Shown here piece by piece: positions 25,442 to 33,339 of a DNA stretch of 64,000 nt. The DNA comes from Massilia cavernae (GTDB lineage Bacteria > Pseudomonadota > Gammaproteobacteria > Burkholderiales > Burkholderiaceae_D): positions 1-64,000 of the forward strand of contig NZ_QYUP01000113.1 of NCBI RefSeq assembly GCF_003590855.1, in the 5' to 3' direction. The position numbers and the translations under genes were made by a program. Below the pieces are notes generated by a model that saw only the letters and a program-made list of their open reading frames with translations, searched no databases and was not told where the DNA came from. Within the stretch, counting starts at the first letter, position 1. Every line of letters begins with the position of its first letter.

Positions 25442-26512
25442 TCAGGCAGGCGCGAGTTCAGTTTCCGGCTGTTCGGGCGCCTCGATCTCGTTCAGCGGCC
25501 AGCGTGGACGTACGTTGAAGGAGTAGTCGCGCTGGGCGGCATTCGGGTTGATCTGCAGGCGCATCGCGCCGGCGAAGGCGATCATGGCGCCGTTATCGGT
25601 GCAGAACTCCAGTTCAGGATAGTACACCTTGAAATTCTTCTTTGCCGCCGCCGCGTTCAGCGAGGCGCGCAGCTGCGAGTTGGCGCCGACGCCGCCGGCG
25701 ATCACCAGGCGTTTCAGGCCGGTGTGGCGCAGCGCGTTCATGCACTTGGCGGTCAGCACGTCGACGATCGCGTCCACGAAGCCGCGCGCGATGTCGGCCT
25801 TGTCCTGTTCGCAGATGTTGGCGATGACCTTTTCTTCGTGGTTCTTCACCACCGTCAGCACCGCGGTTTTCAGGCCGGAGAAGCTGAAGTTGAAGTCCTT
25901 CGTGTGCAGCATCGGGCGCGGCAGCTTGTAGGCGTCCGGGTTGCCGAATTCGGCCAGGCGCGAGATGGCGGGGCCGCCGGGGTAGCCGAGGCCGAGCAGC
26001 TTGGCCGATTTGTCGAAGGCTTCGCCGGCCGCGTCGTCCAGGGTTTCGCCGAGCAGGGTGTAGCGGCCGACGCCGTCGACCCGCATCAGCTGGGTGTGGC
26101 CGCCCGAGACCAGCAGCGCGATGAAGGGGAACTGCGGCGGCTCGCTGGCCAGCAGCGGCGACAGCAGGTGGCCTTCGAGGTGGTGCACGCCGAGCACGGG
26201 TTTGTCGAGCGCGAGTCCGAGGCTGCAGGCGATCGAGGAGCCGACCAGCAGCGCGCCCGCGAGGCCGGGGCCTTGGGTGTAGGCGATGGCGTCGATGTCG
26301 GCGGCCTGGATGCCGGCGCTTGACAGGGTTTGTTCGAGCAGGGGGATGGCGCGGCGGATATGGTCGCGCGAAGCCAGCTCGGGCACGACGCCACCGTACT
26401 CCTCGTGCATGGCTACCTGCGAGTGGAGTGCGTGCGAGAGCAGGCCGCGTTGTGTGTCGTACAACGCAAGGCCGGTTTCATCGCAGGAGGATTCGACGCC
26501 GAGAACGATCAT
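25442..26512 (-). CDS. tsaD: tRNA N6-adenosine threonylcarbamoyltransferase TsaD
   Basis: Transfers the threonylcarbamoyl group from TC-AMP to A37 of ANN-decoding tRNAs, with TsaB and TsaE. It has 356 residues in an ASKHA fold. The metal-binding H111 and H115 lie in the HHLEGH motif, and the N-terminal [23 protein letters not shown] and [10 protein letters not shown] motifs are textbook. The C-terminal tail is Glu/Pro-rich. TsaE lies in the same window at 3679-4161 but is not linked. A 20-bp palindrome GCCATTTT/AAAATGGC sits between its stop and the next gene. Confidence 0.95.
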   Translation of the reverse strand: MIVLGVESSCDETGLALYDTQRGLLSHALHSQVAMHEEYGGVVPELASRDHIRRAIPLLEQTLSSAGIQAADIDAIAYTQGPGLAGALLVGSSIACSLGLALDKPVLGVHHLEGHLLSPLLASEPPQFPFIALLVSGGHTQLMRVDGVGRYTLLGETLDDAAGEAFDKSAKLLGLGYPGGPAISRLAEFGNPDAYKLPRPMLHTKDFNFSFSGLKTAVLTVVKNHEEKVIANICEQDKADIARGFVDAIVDVLTAKCMNALRHTGLKRLVIAGGVGANSQLRASLNAAAAKKNFKVYYPELEFCTDNGAMIAFAGAMRLQINPNAAQRDYSFNVRPRWPLNEIEAPEQPETELAPA

Positions 26513-26566
26513 GGGGGTAAATTATTGCGGGAAGGGTGACATTGTAGCGGACGCACGACCGATACA

Positions 26567-26653
26567 CGTAGGGCGGATAAGCGGAGCGCATCCGCGTGCC
26601 GGGGTGACGTTGGCGCCAAAAACGGCGGATGCGCGTCGCTTATCCGCCCTACG
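26567..26653. repeat. simple form of the palindromic repeat (no inner module), copy 4
   Basis: Left arm GTAGGGCGGATAAGCG, then GCGCATCCGC; right arm GCGGATGCGCGTCGC and CTTATCCGCCCTAC. The long imperfect hairpin lacks the 70-bp module seen in copies 1-3, which makes it the likely host form. It lies between tsaD and the DAHP synthase gene, about 6 bp from the latter's stop. Confidence 0.85.
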
Positions 26654-26658
26654 GGTTT

Positions 26659-27720
26659 TTAGTCAGGCCGCTGGAGGAGCTCTTTATGCGCGGCACGCAG
26701 CATCGACTCCGTGGTCTCCCAGTCGATGCAGCCATCGGTCACCGAGCAGCCGTACTTCAGCTGCGACAGATCGGCCGGGATCTTCTGGTTGCCGGCGACG
26801 ATGTTCGATTCGATCATCACGCCCACCAGCGACTTGTTGCCGTGCTTGATCTGCTGGATCACGTCCGACATCACCAGCGGCTGCAGCTCAGGCTTCTTGT
26901 AGCTGTTCGCGTGCGAGCAGTCCACCACCAGGTTGGCCGGCAGGCCGGCCTTGGCCAGCGCCTGCTCCGCGATCGCCACCGATACCGAGTCGTAGTTCGG
27001 ACGCCCGTCGCCGCCGCGCAGCACCACGTGGCCATAAGCGTTGCCGCTGGTGCGCACGATCGACACGGTGCCCTGGCCGCTGATGCCCAGGAAGGCATGC
27101 GGGTTGGCTGCGGACAGGATGGCGTTGATGGCGATGCTGATGTCGCCGTCGGTGCCGTTCTTGAAGCCGACCGGCGTCGACAGGCCCGACGACATTTCGC
27201 GGTGGGTCTGAGATTCGGTGGTGCGCGCGCCGATCGCGGTCCATGCGATCAGGTCGCCCAGGTACTGCGGCGAGATCGGGTCGAGCGCTTCGGTGGCGGT
27301 GGGCAGGCCCAGTTCGCACACGTCCAGCAGGAAGCGGCGCGCGTTCTGCATGCCGACGTCGACGCGGAACGAGTCGTCCATGTCCGGATCGTTGATATAA
27401 CCTTTCCAGCCGGTGGTGGTGCGCGGCTTTTCGAAGTACACGCGCATCACCAGCAGCATCGTGTCCTTCACTTCTTCCTGCAGCTTCTTCAGGCGGCGCG
27501 CGTAATCGAGGCCGGCCGCCGGGTCGTGGATCGAGCACGGGCCGACCACCACGAACATGCGCTTGTCCTTGCGGTCGAGGATGTTGCGCAGGGCTTCGCG
27601 GCCGCGCATGACGGTTTCGAAGGCGGCGTCGGAAAGCGGCAGCAAGGCGTGCAGCTGTTCGGGCGTGGGCATCAGCGCGAACGAGCTGACGTTGCTATTT
27701 TCAATATCTGGCGTGATCAT
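26659..27720 (-). CDS. 3-deoxy-7-phosphoheptulonate synthase (class I, AroF/G/H type)
   Basis: Condenses PEP and erythrose-4-phosphate into DAHP, the entry to the shikimate pathway. It has 353 residues, typical for the feedback-regulated E. coli-like class I enzymes. The visible motifs are VVGPCSIHDP (about 55-64), KPRTTTGWKGYINDP (in pieces, about 98-112), the GIKNGT-like GFKNGTDGDI, and DCSHANS with the metal-site Cys/His region. Which aromatic amino acid inhibits it cannot be read safely from this sequence. It stands alone between repeat copy 4 and the divergent ybiB. Confidence 0.92.
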   Translation of the reverse strand: MITPDIENSNVSSFALMPTPEQLHALLPLSDAAFETVMRGREALRNILDRKDKRMFVVVGPCSIHDPAAGLDYARRLKKLQEEVKDTMLLVMRVYFEKPRTTTGWKGYINDPDMDDSFRVDVGMQNARRFLLDVCELGLPTATEALDPISPQYLGDLIAWTAIGARTTESQTHREMSSGLSTPVGFKNGTDGDISIAINAILSAANPHAFLGISGQGTVSIVRTSGNAYGHVVLRGGDGRPNYDSVSVAIAEQALAKAGLPANLVVDCSHANSYKKPELQPLVMSDVIQQIKHGNKSLVGVMIESNIVAGNQKIPADLSQLKYGCSVTDGCIDWETTESMLRAAHKELLQRPD

Positions 27721-27852
27721 GGGTCAGCTTTTGTGGGAAGTTACCGGGAGGATCTGCCAGTTTAGTACGAATTTCCGGCTGCTGCATCGCAACAGCCCAA
27801 AATGCCCGGGCCTTCGGATTTCTTTTTTGCACAGCCGGTGTAAGCTTGAGCC

Positions 27853-28845
27853 ATGACGACACTTCACGAACCATTCCCGGCAGCCAGCTTCATCAAGGAA
27901 ATCGGCCGGGGCAAGAAAGGGGCGCGCAGCATGTCGCGCCAGGACGCGCGTGCGCTGTATGGGGCCATGCTCGAGGGCAGGGTATCCGACCTGGAGATGG
28001 GCGCGGTGGTATTGGCGCTGCGCTTCAAGGGCGAGTCCGTGGACGAGATCGCCGGCTTCCTGGACGCCGCCGAGGAATCGTTCGCACAGCTGCCGCTGCC
28101 GCCGGGCGGCTACGCCCCGGTGGTCATCCCCAGCTACAACGGCGCGCGCAAGATGGCCAACCTGACGCCGCTGCTGGCGCTGCTGCTGGCGCGCGAGGGC
28201 GTGCCGGTGCTGATCCACGGCGTCACCACCGACCCGGGCCGGGTGACGACCGCCGAGATCCTGGCGGCGATGGGCTATGCCCCAGCGGCATCGAGCGCCG
28301 ACCTGGTCGACGCCGCCGCCCGCCGCGAGCCGAGCTTCATGCCGATCGAGGCGCTGGCGCCGCAGATGGCGCGGCTGCTGGGGCTGCGCCGCATCCTCGG
28401 GGTGCGCAATTCGACCCATACCCTGGTCAAGATCCTGCAGCCCTTCGAAGGTCCGGCGCTGCGGCTGGTGTCCTACACCCATCCCGAATATCTGGAAATG
28501 CTGGGCGAATACTTCAGCACGGCGGCGCCCGCCGAACGGGGCCACGCCTTCCTGATGCGCGGCACCGAGGGCGAAACCGTGGCCAACGCCAACCGCGGCC
28601 AGCAGATCGACTGGTTCCACGGCGGCGAGCGCACGTTGCTGGTGCCGCGCGACGCGCCCACCGACGAACTGGCCGAAGCGCCGTCCGCGCGCGACGCCGA
28701 GAGCACCGCCGCCTGGATCGCGCAGGCGCTGCGGGGCGAAGTGCCGGTGCCTGGCCCGATCCTGCAGCAGGTGGCGCAATGCGTCGCGGTGGCAAAAGCT
28801 TTGAGGGGTGCACCGCCGGGCGGTTTACAATCCCCCCTTTTGTAA
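27853..28845 (+). CDS. ybiB: YbiB-like nucleic-acid-binding protein (TrpD2 family)
   Basis: A 330-residue protein with the anthranilate phosphoribosyltransferase fold but without a role in tryptophan synthesis. E. coli YbiB (TrpD2) binds nucleic acids and is LexA-regulated. The N-terminal helical domain (about 1-80) and the alpha/beta domain with PVVIPSYNGARKMANLTPLLA (in pieces) and GVPVLIHGV match the family. The PRPP loop GTGG of true TrpD is absent. It is upstream of an HI0933 flavoprotein gene with a 20-bp gap, so co-transcription is likely. I saw no clear LexA box. Confidence 0.85.
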   Translation: MTTLHEPFPAASFIKEIGRGKKGARSMSRQDARALYGAMLEGRVSDLEMGAVVLALRFKGESVDEIAGFLDAAEESFAQLPLPPGGYAPVVIPSYNGARKMANLTPLLALLLAREGVPVLIHGVTTDPGRVTTAEILAAMGYAPAASSADLVDAAARREPSFMPIEALAPQMARLLGLRRILGVRNSTHTLVKILQPFEGPALRLVSYTHPEYLEMLGEYFSTAAPAERGHAFLMRGTEGETVANANRGQQIDWFHGGERTLLVPRDAPTDELAEAPSARDAESTAAWIAQALRGEVPVPGPILQQVAQCVAVAKALRGAPPGGLQSPLL

Positions 28846-28865
28846 ATCGCGGAAAGCAGCACCAG

Positions 28866-30080
28866 ATGGCAAAACAATATGATGTAGCAGTGATCGGCGC
28901 GGGCGCGGCCGGCATGATGTGCGCGGCCGTGGCCGCCCAGCGTGGCAAGCGCGTTGTCCTGATCGATCACGCGGCCAAGCTGGCTGAAAAAATTCGCATC
29001 TCGGGCGGCGGCCGCTGTAATTTCACGAATATCAACGCCGGCCCGGCCAATTTCCTGTCCGAAAACCCGCACTTCTGCAAGAGCGCGCTGTCGCGCTACA
29101 CGCCGCAGGATTTCCTGGCGCTGGTCAAGAAACACCGCATCGGCTACCACGAGAAGCACCGCGGCCAGCTGTTCTGCGACGATTCGGCCGAGCAGGTCAT
29201 CCAGATGCTCAAGACCGAATGCGCGGACGGCAACGTCACCTGGCGCATGCCGTGCTCGGTGGCCTCGGTCGAGAACACCTCGGAAGGTTTCCTGCTGGAG
29301 ACAGACACCGGCGACATCCTGGCCGACAGCGTGGTCATCGCCACCGGCGGCCTGTCGATCCCCAAGATCGGCGCAACCGACTTCGGCTACCGCATCGCGG
29401 CCCAGTACGGGCTGAAGATGGTGGAGCCGCGCCCGGGACTGGTGCCGCTGACCTTCGACGGCCCCAGCTGGGAGGCGTTCGCGCCGCTGTCGGGCATCGC
29501 GCTGGAAGTCGAAGTCGAGACCGGGTCCGGCAAGGAGAGGGGCGCCAAGCGCGGCTTTTTCCGCGAAGACCTGCTGTTCACCCACCGCGGCCTGTCGGGG
29601 CCGGCGATCCTGCAGATTTCCAGCTACTGGCAGCCGGGCACGCCGATCGTGTTGAACCTGCTGCCGGACATCGACGTCGCGCAGACGCTGATCGAAGGCA
29701 AGGGCACGATCAAGAAGCAGCTTGGCAACGTGCTGTCGCAATGGTTGCCGGCGCGCCTGGCCGAAGGCCTGCTGGTGGCCAACGGCTTCGCGCCGGACGC
29801 GCGCCTGGCCGACATGGCCGACGCCAAGCTGCGCAAGCTGGGCGACGCCATCAACCGCTGGGCCATCGTGCCGACCGGCTCGGAAGGCTACCGCAAGGCC
29901 GAGGTGACGCTGGGCGGGATCGACACCCGCGAGCTGTCGCAGCAGTCGATGATGGCCACCAAAGTGCCCGGTTTGTACTTCATCGGCGAAGCAGTTGATG
30001 TGACCGGGTGGCTGGGAGGGTATAATTTCCAATGGGCCTGGGCGTCCGGCGTCGCAGCCGGCCAGGCTATCGGAGAGTAG
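28866..30080 (+). CDS. NAD(P)/FAD-dependent oxidoreductase, HI0933 family
   Basis: A 404-residue flavoprotein. The dinucleotide-binding GAGAAGMM motif (about 11-18) opens the protein, followed by the LIDHAAKLAEKIRISGGGRCNFTN signature (in pieces, about 33-56) that defines the HI0933/YhiN group. A second FAD contact near the C-terminus is GLYFIGEAVDVTGWLGGYNFQWAWASG (in pieces). The middle third is an insertion domain. The substrate is unknown for the family; some members are linked to tRNA or quinone chemistry, which I cannot confirm. It is probably in an operon with ybiB. Confidence 0.88.
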   Translation: MAKQYDVAVIGAGAAGMMCAAVAAQRGKRVVLIDHAAKLAEKIRISGGGRCNFTNINAGPANFLSENPHFCKSALSRYTPQDFLALVKKHRIGYHEKHRGQLFCDDSAEQVIQMLKTECADGNVTWRMPCSVASVENTSEGFLLETDTGDILADSVVIATGGLSIPKIGATDFGYRIAAQYGLKMVEPRPGLVPLTFDGPSWEAFAPLSGIALEVEVETGSGKERGAKRGFFREDLLFTHRGLSGPAILQISSYWQPGTPIVLNLLPDIDVAQTLIEGKGTIKKQLGNVLSQWLPARLAEGLLVANGFAPDARLADMADAKLRKLGDAINRWAIVPTGSEGYRKAEVTLGGIDTRELSQQSMMATKVPGLYFIGEAVDVTGWLGGYNFQWAWASGVAAGQAIGE

Positions 30081-30122
30081 GCAGTTTTGATGTGGCGCTT
30101 GCGAAACAAGAAAGCGAAAAGC

Positions 30123-30151
30123 TTCCCATCGAATTGAAATTCTGCTAGAAT
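30123..30151 (+). promoter_or_regulatory. probable sigma-70 promoter of the rpsU operon
   Basis: TTCCCA (30123-30128) and TAGAAT (30146-30151) are separated by 17 bp, 36 bp before the S21 start codon. The -35 is a modest match and the -10 a good one. Confidence 0.45.
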
Positions 30152-30187
30152 CTCGTTCTTCCCTAAATCTAACGGTTTGATTTTTAC

Positions 30188-30400
30188 ATGACCACTATTC
30201 GCCTTAAAGAAAACGAGCCGTTCGAAGTAGCCATGCGCCGCTTCAAGCGCACCATCGAAAAAACCGGTCTGCTGACCGAACTGCGTGCACGCGAGTTCTA
30301 CGAGAAGCCAACGGCTGAGCGTAAGCGCAAGCTGGCAGCTGCAGTGAAGCGTCACTACAAGCGCATCCGCAGCCAGCAACTGCCGAAGAAATTGTACTAA
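30188..30400 (+). CDS. rpsU: 30S ribosomal protein S21
   Basis: A small-subunit protein needed for initiation on natural mRNAs. The 70-residue product is very basic, with the hallmark start [20 protein letters not shown] and the central [20 protein letters not shown] segment. It is the first gene of the macromolecular synthesis operon rpsU-yqeY-dnaG-rpoD, which couples translation, priming and transcription components. A hairpin with a short T run between it and yqeY probably reduces read-through, which would explain the far higher need for S21 than for primase. Confidence 0.97.
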   Translation: MTTIRLKENEPFEVAMRRFKRTIEKTGLLTELRAREFYEKPTAERKRKLAAAVKRHYKRIRSQQLPKKLY

Positions 30401-30472
30401 GAAATTCCCTTGAGACTGATCCGGTGGTTGGCTTGATGCCGCGCCGGGTCGCACAGTTTCAATGAGTTACAG

Positions 30473-30502
30473 ACCCGCTCCGGTTTATCCGCAGCGGGTT
30501 TT
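30473..30502 (+). terminator. intra-operon attenuator-like hairpin after rpsU
   Basis: ACCCGCT/AGCGGGT with a 13-base loop runs into TTTT, 28 bp before the yqeY start. The stem is only 7 bp and the T run short, so partial termination is expected. E. coli has an internal terminator at the comparable place between rpsU and dnaG. Confidence 0.55.
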
Positions 30503-30529
30503 GCTATTTATACCTATCGCGAGGACGCC

Positions 30530-30979
30530 ATGACCTTAAAAGAACAAATCACCGAAGACATGAAAACCGCCATGCGCGCGAAGGAAGCGGGCCGCCTGCA
30601 GACGATCCGCCTCCTGATCGCCGAGATCAAGCGCAAGGAAGTCGACGAGCGCATCGAGCTGGACGACGCCCAGACCCTGGCCATCGTCGACAAGATGATC
30701 AAGCAGCGCAAGGATTCGATTTCGCAGTTCGAGGCGGGTGGCCGCCAGGACCTGGCCGATATCGAGAAGGCCGAGCTGGAAATTCTGGCGGCGTACAAGC
30801 CGGCCGGGTTGTCGGATGAGGCGGTGGCTGCGGAAGTTGCGGCGGCTGTTGCTGCGTCGGGCGCCGCCGGGCCGCAGGATATGGGCAAGGTGATGGCGAT
30901 CCTGAAGCCGAAGCTGGCTGGCATGGCCGATATGACGGTTGTTTCGGGCCTGGTGAAGAAGGCGCTGACTGGCGGTTGA
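30530..30979 (+). CDS. yqeY: GatB/YqeY domain-containing protein
   Basis: A 149-residue stand-alone YqeY protein, related to the tail domain of the GatB subunit of tRNA-dependent amidotransferase. It is all-helical: an N-terminal helix bundle (about 1-90, with RLLIAEIKRKEVDERIELDD) and the C-terminal QTY/YqeY subdomain (about 95-148, MGKVMAILKPKLAGMADMTVV). It has no catalytic residues and probably binds tRNA. Position between rpsU and dnaG is common in Proteobacteria and points to a translation-linked role. GAGGA precedes the ATG. Confidence 0.93.
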   Translation: MTLKEQITEDMKTAMRAKEAGRLQTIRLLIAEIKRKEVDERIELDDAQTLAIVDKMIKQRKDSISQFEAGGRQDLADIEKAELEILAAYKPAGLSDEAVAAEVAAAVAASGAAGPQDMGKVMAILKPKLAGMADMTVVSGLVKKALTGG

Positions 30980-31014
30980 TGCACCCCGGGTGCGACGATC
31001 GCCCAAAAAATGAA

Positions 31015-31063
31015 CGCCGCGTATTGTTAAGGGTCAAACCCTTGACTCACGCGGCGGTATAGT
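31015..31063 (+). promoter_or_regulatory. large hairpin and TATAGT box in the dnaG leader
   Basis: A perfect 8-bp outer stem CGCCGCGT/ACGCGGCG (31015-31022 and 31049-31056) encloses a perfect 6-bp inner stem AAGGGT/ACCCTT (31029-31034 and 31038-31043). A TATAGT box follows at 31058-31063. There is no T run, so it is not a simple terminator. It could be an RNase processing site or an operator over an internal promoter for dnaG. Confidence 0.45.
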
Positions 31064-31093
31064 CTGACCTACGACAAAGACTGTTCATCAAAC

Positions 31094-32890
31094 GTGATTC
31101 CTCAATCGTTCATTACCGATTTGCTCAACCGGGTCGACATCGTCGACGTGGTCGGCCGCTACGTGCAGCTGAAAAAGGGCGGCGCCAATTTCATGGGCCT
31201 GTGCCCGTTCCATAACGAAAAATCGCCCAGCTTCACGGTGAGTCCGACCAAGCAGTTCTACCACTGCTTCGGCTGCGGCGCGCACGGCACCTCGATCGGC
31301 TTCCTGATCGAATACTCGGGCATGGGCTTTGTCGACGCGGTAAAAGACCTGGCCCAGAACGTCGGCATGGTCGTGCCCGACGCCGACGACAAGATCCCGC
31401 CCCTGCAGCGCGCCCAGAACCAGGCCCAGGCGCTGGCCCTGTCGGACGCCATGACACGCGCCTGCGACTATTACAAGGCCCAGCTGCGCACGGCCCCGAA
31501 CGCCATCGAATACCTGAAGCGGCGCGGCCTGACCGGCGAAATCGCCGCCCGCTACGGCATGGGCTATTCGCCCAGCGGCTGGGACAACCTGCGCTCGGTG
31601 TTCCCCGACTACGACGCGCTGGCGCTGGTCGAATCCGGCCTGGTGATCGACAAGGTCGACGAGGAAGGCAACAAGGTCAAGCGCTATGACCGCTTCCGCG
31701 AACGCATCATGTTCCCGATCCGCAACGTCAAGGGCCAGGTGATCGGCTTCGGCGGACGCATCCTGGACCAGGGCGAGCCGAAATACCTGAACTCGCCCGA
31801 AACGCCGCTATTCCAGAAAGGCCTGGAGTTGTATGGCCTGTTCGAGGCGCGCCAGGCGATCCGCGACGCCGGCTACGTGCTGGTGACGGAAGGCTACATG
31901 GACGTGGTGGCGCTGGCCCAGCTCGGCTTCCCGCAGGCCGTGGCCACGCTCGGCACCGCCTGCACCACGACCCACGTGCAAAAGCTGCTGCGCCAGACCG
32001 ATACCGTGATCTTCAGTTTCGACGGCGACAAGGCCGGCCGCCGCGCCGCCCGCCGCGCGCTGGAAGCCTGCCTGCCGCAGGTGACCGACGACAAGATCAT
32101 CAAGTTCCTGTTCCTGCCGCAAGAGCACGACCCGGACAGCTTCGTGCGCGAACGGGGCGCCGACGCCTTCGCGCAGGAAATCCACGAAGCGATGCCGCTG
32201 TCGCAGTTCCTGCTGCGCGAAGTATCCGCAGAGCACGACCTGTCCGAGCCGGAAGGGCGCGCGCGCGTGCAGTTCGACGCCAAGCCGCTGCTGCAGTCGA
32301 TGGCGCCGTCGGCGCTGCGCCTGCAGATCGTGCGCGGGCTGGCTTCGCTGACCGAATCGAGCCCGGCCGAAATCGAAGGCCTGTTCGAGCTGGCCAAGCC
32401 GGTTGCCGTGGCGCGCAAGGCGCCGCCGCGCCAGGGCAGGCCGCAGCCGGTGGGGCTGGAGTTGCAGATCCTGCGCCACGTGGTGGCGCATCCGCCGCTG
32501 GCGCTGGAGCTGGATGAATCCGCGCTGCTGTCGTTCAGCCATTTCGGCCAGGAATCCGCCGAGCGGCTGGTGCAGCTGGTCGCCGCAGCACAGGCGCTGG
32601 GCCAGAACGGCGGCTTCGCGGCGCTGTCGCAGCACCTGAAGCTGCAGGGCCCCGACTACGACGACATCATTGCCGAAATCGCCTCCGAACCGGAATCCGA
32701 TTTCGACAGCGTCAAGCTGTGGCTCGCAGGTGCCGTGAGGCAAATCAAGATGGATGCACTGAAACAAGAGCTCAATCAGTTGTTTTCTTCTGGTTTGACC
32801 TCAGATCAGGTGGGAATCCGATACCGGGAAATCACCGCGCTGCAGGATCAATTGCTGCGTGAAGCGCAGGCGGAATTGACCACGCGCTGA
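31094..32890 (+). CDS. dnaG: DNA primase DnaG
   Basis: Synthesises RNA primers at the replication fork. It has 598 residues. The N-terminal CHC2 zinc finger uses C37, H40, C58 and C61. The catalytic RNA polymerase domain contains the TOPRIM motif with VTEGYMDVVAL (near 262-272) and the metal-binding DGDKAGRRAA (near 310). The C-terminal helicase-binding region (about 440-598) interacts with DnaB in the family. The start is GTG 31094. It is third in the macromolecular synthesis operon, preceded by the leader hairpin and followed by a separate promoter for rpoD. Confidence 0.97.
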   Translation: MIPQSFITDLLNRVDIVDVVGRYVQLKKGGANFMGLCPFHNEKSPSFTVSPTKQFYHCFGCGAHGTSIGFLIEYSGMGFVDAVKDLAQNVGMVVPDADDKIPPLQRAQNQAQALALSDAMTRACDYYKAQLRTAPNAIEYLKRRGLTGEIAARYGMGYSPSGWDNLRSVFPDYDALALVESGLVIDKVDEEGNKVKRYDRFRERIMFPIRNVKGQVIGFGGRILDQGEPKYLNSPETPLFQKGLELYGLFEARQAIRDAGYVLVTEGYMDVVALAQLGFPQAVATLGTACTTTHVQKLLRQTDTVIFSFDGDKAGRRAARRALEACLPQVTDDKIIKFLFLPQEHDPDSFVRERGADAFAQEIHEAMPLSQFLLREVSAEHDLSEPEGRARVQFDAKPLLQSMAPSALRLQIVRGLASLTESSPAEIEGLFELAKPVAVARKAPPRQGRPQPVGLELQILRHVVAHPPLALELDESALLSFSHFGQESAERLVQLVAAAQALGQNGGFAALSQHLKLQGPDYDDIIAEIASEPESDFDSVKLWLAGAVRQIKMDALKQELNQLFSSGLTSDQVGIRYREITALQDQLLREAQAELTTR

Positions 32891-32920
32891 GTCGGGAACG
32901 GGGGCTTTGGCAACGGGCGT

Positions 32921-32955
32921 TTGTCACTGGAAAAAGCCGGGGTGCGTGCTATAAT
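32921..32955 (+). promoter_or_regulatory. probable rpoD promoter with extended -10
   Basis: A perfect TATAAT at 32950-32955 is preceded by TG one base upstream (extended -10). TTGTCA at 32921 is too far (23 bp) to act as a standard -35, so recognition probably relies on the extended -10. It would let rpoD be expressed apart from the upstream operon. Confidence 0.6.
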
Positions 32956-33339
32956 AAAACGCTAAGTGTTGTAATCTTAGAAATCTTATTTTTAAACAGG
33001 AAGTGCAGCTTCTTCCTTAAGTTAGGCTCTTGATCGGCGCGAGATGGTGGCGCCGGCGGCCAGGGCCAGCTTTGGTTGAGACAGCGTTAGGCGCGTCGCG
33101 GCAAACATCGTTTGCCTCCCAACCACATACGGCCCTTGCCCCCGTTCGCCGTTCTGTTTCCTTGGTTGCGCCCATGGCGGCAGCCGGGATGCGGCATAAG
33201 GCGTGCGGCATGTGCGGATCCGCCTGCAAGGTGATGTAAAGGTGTAATGAGTGCAGCAATGCCGGACAGGCCTATCAGGCGGGTCCGGAACGTAGGGCCA
33301 GCAACAAATTTTACTTAAACCATCGTAAAGCTAGTCGTT
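32956..33339 (+). other. long rpoD leader region
   Basis: About 380 bp lie between the TATAAT box and the rpoD start codon, with no credible gene on either strand. The first 50 bp are AT-rich and then the region is GC-rich. The region just before the GTG start has no clear Shine-Dalgarno. I recognise no riboswitch or known leader RNA. Confidence 0.4.

Noticed and set aside
28473-30032. A 519-residue minus-strand open frame opposite ybiB and the HI0933 gene
   Set aside because: Spans two well-identified genes on the other strand and shows no family pattern.
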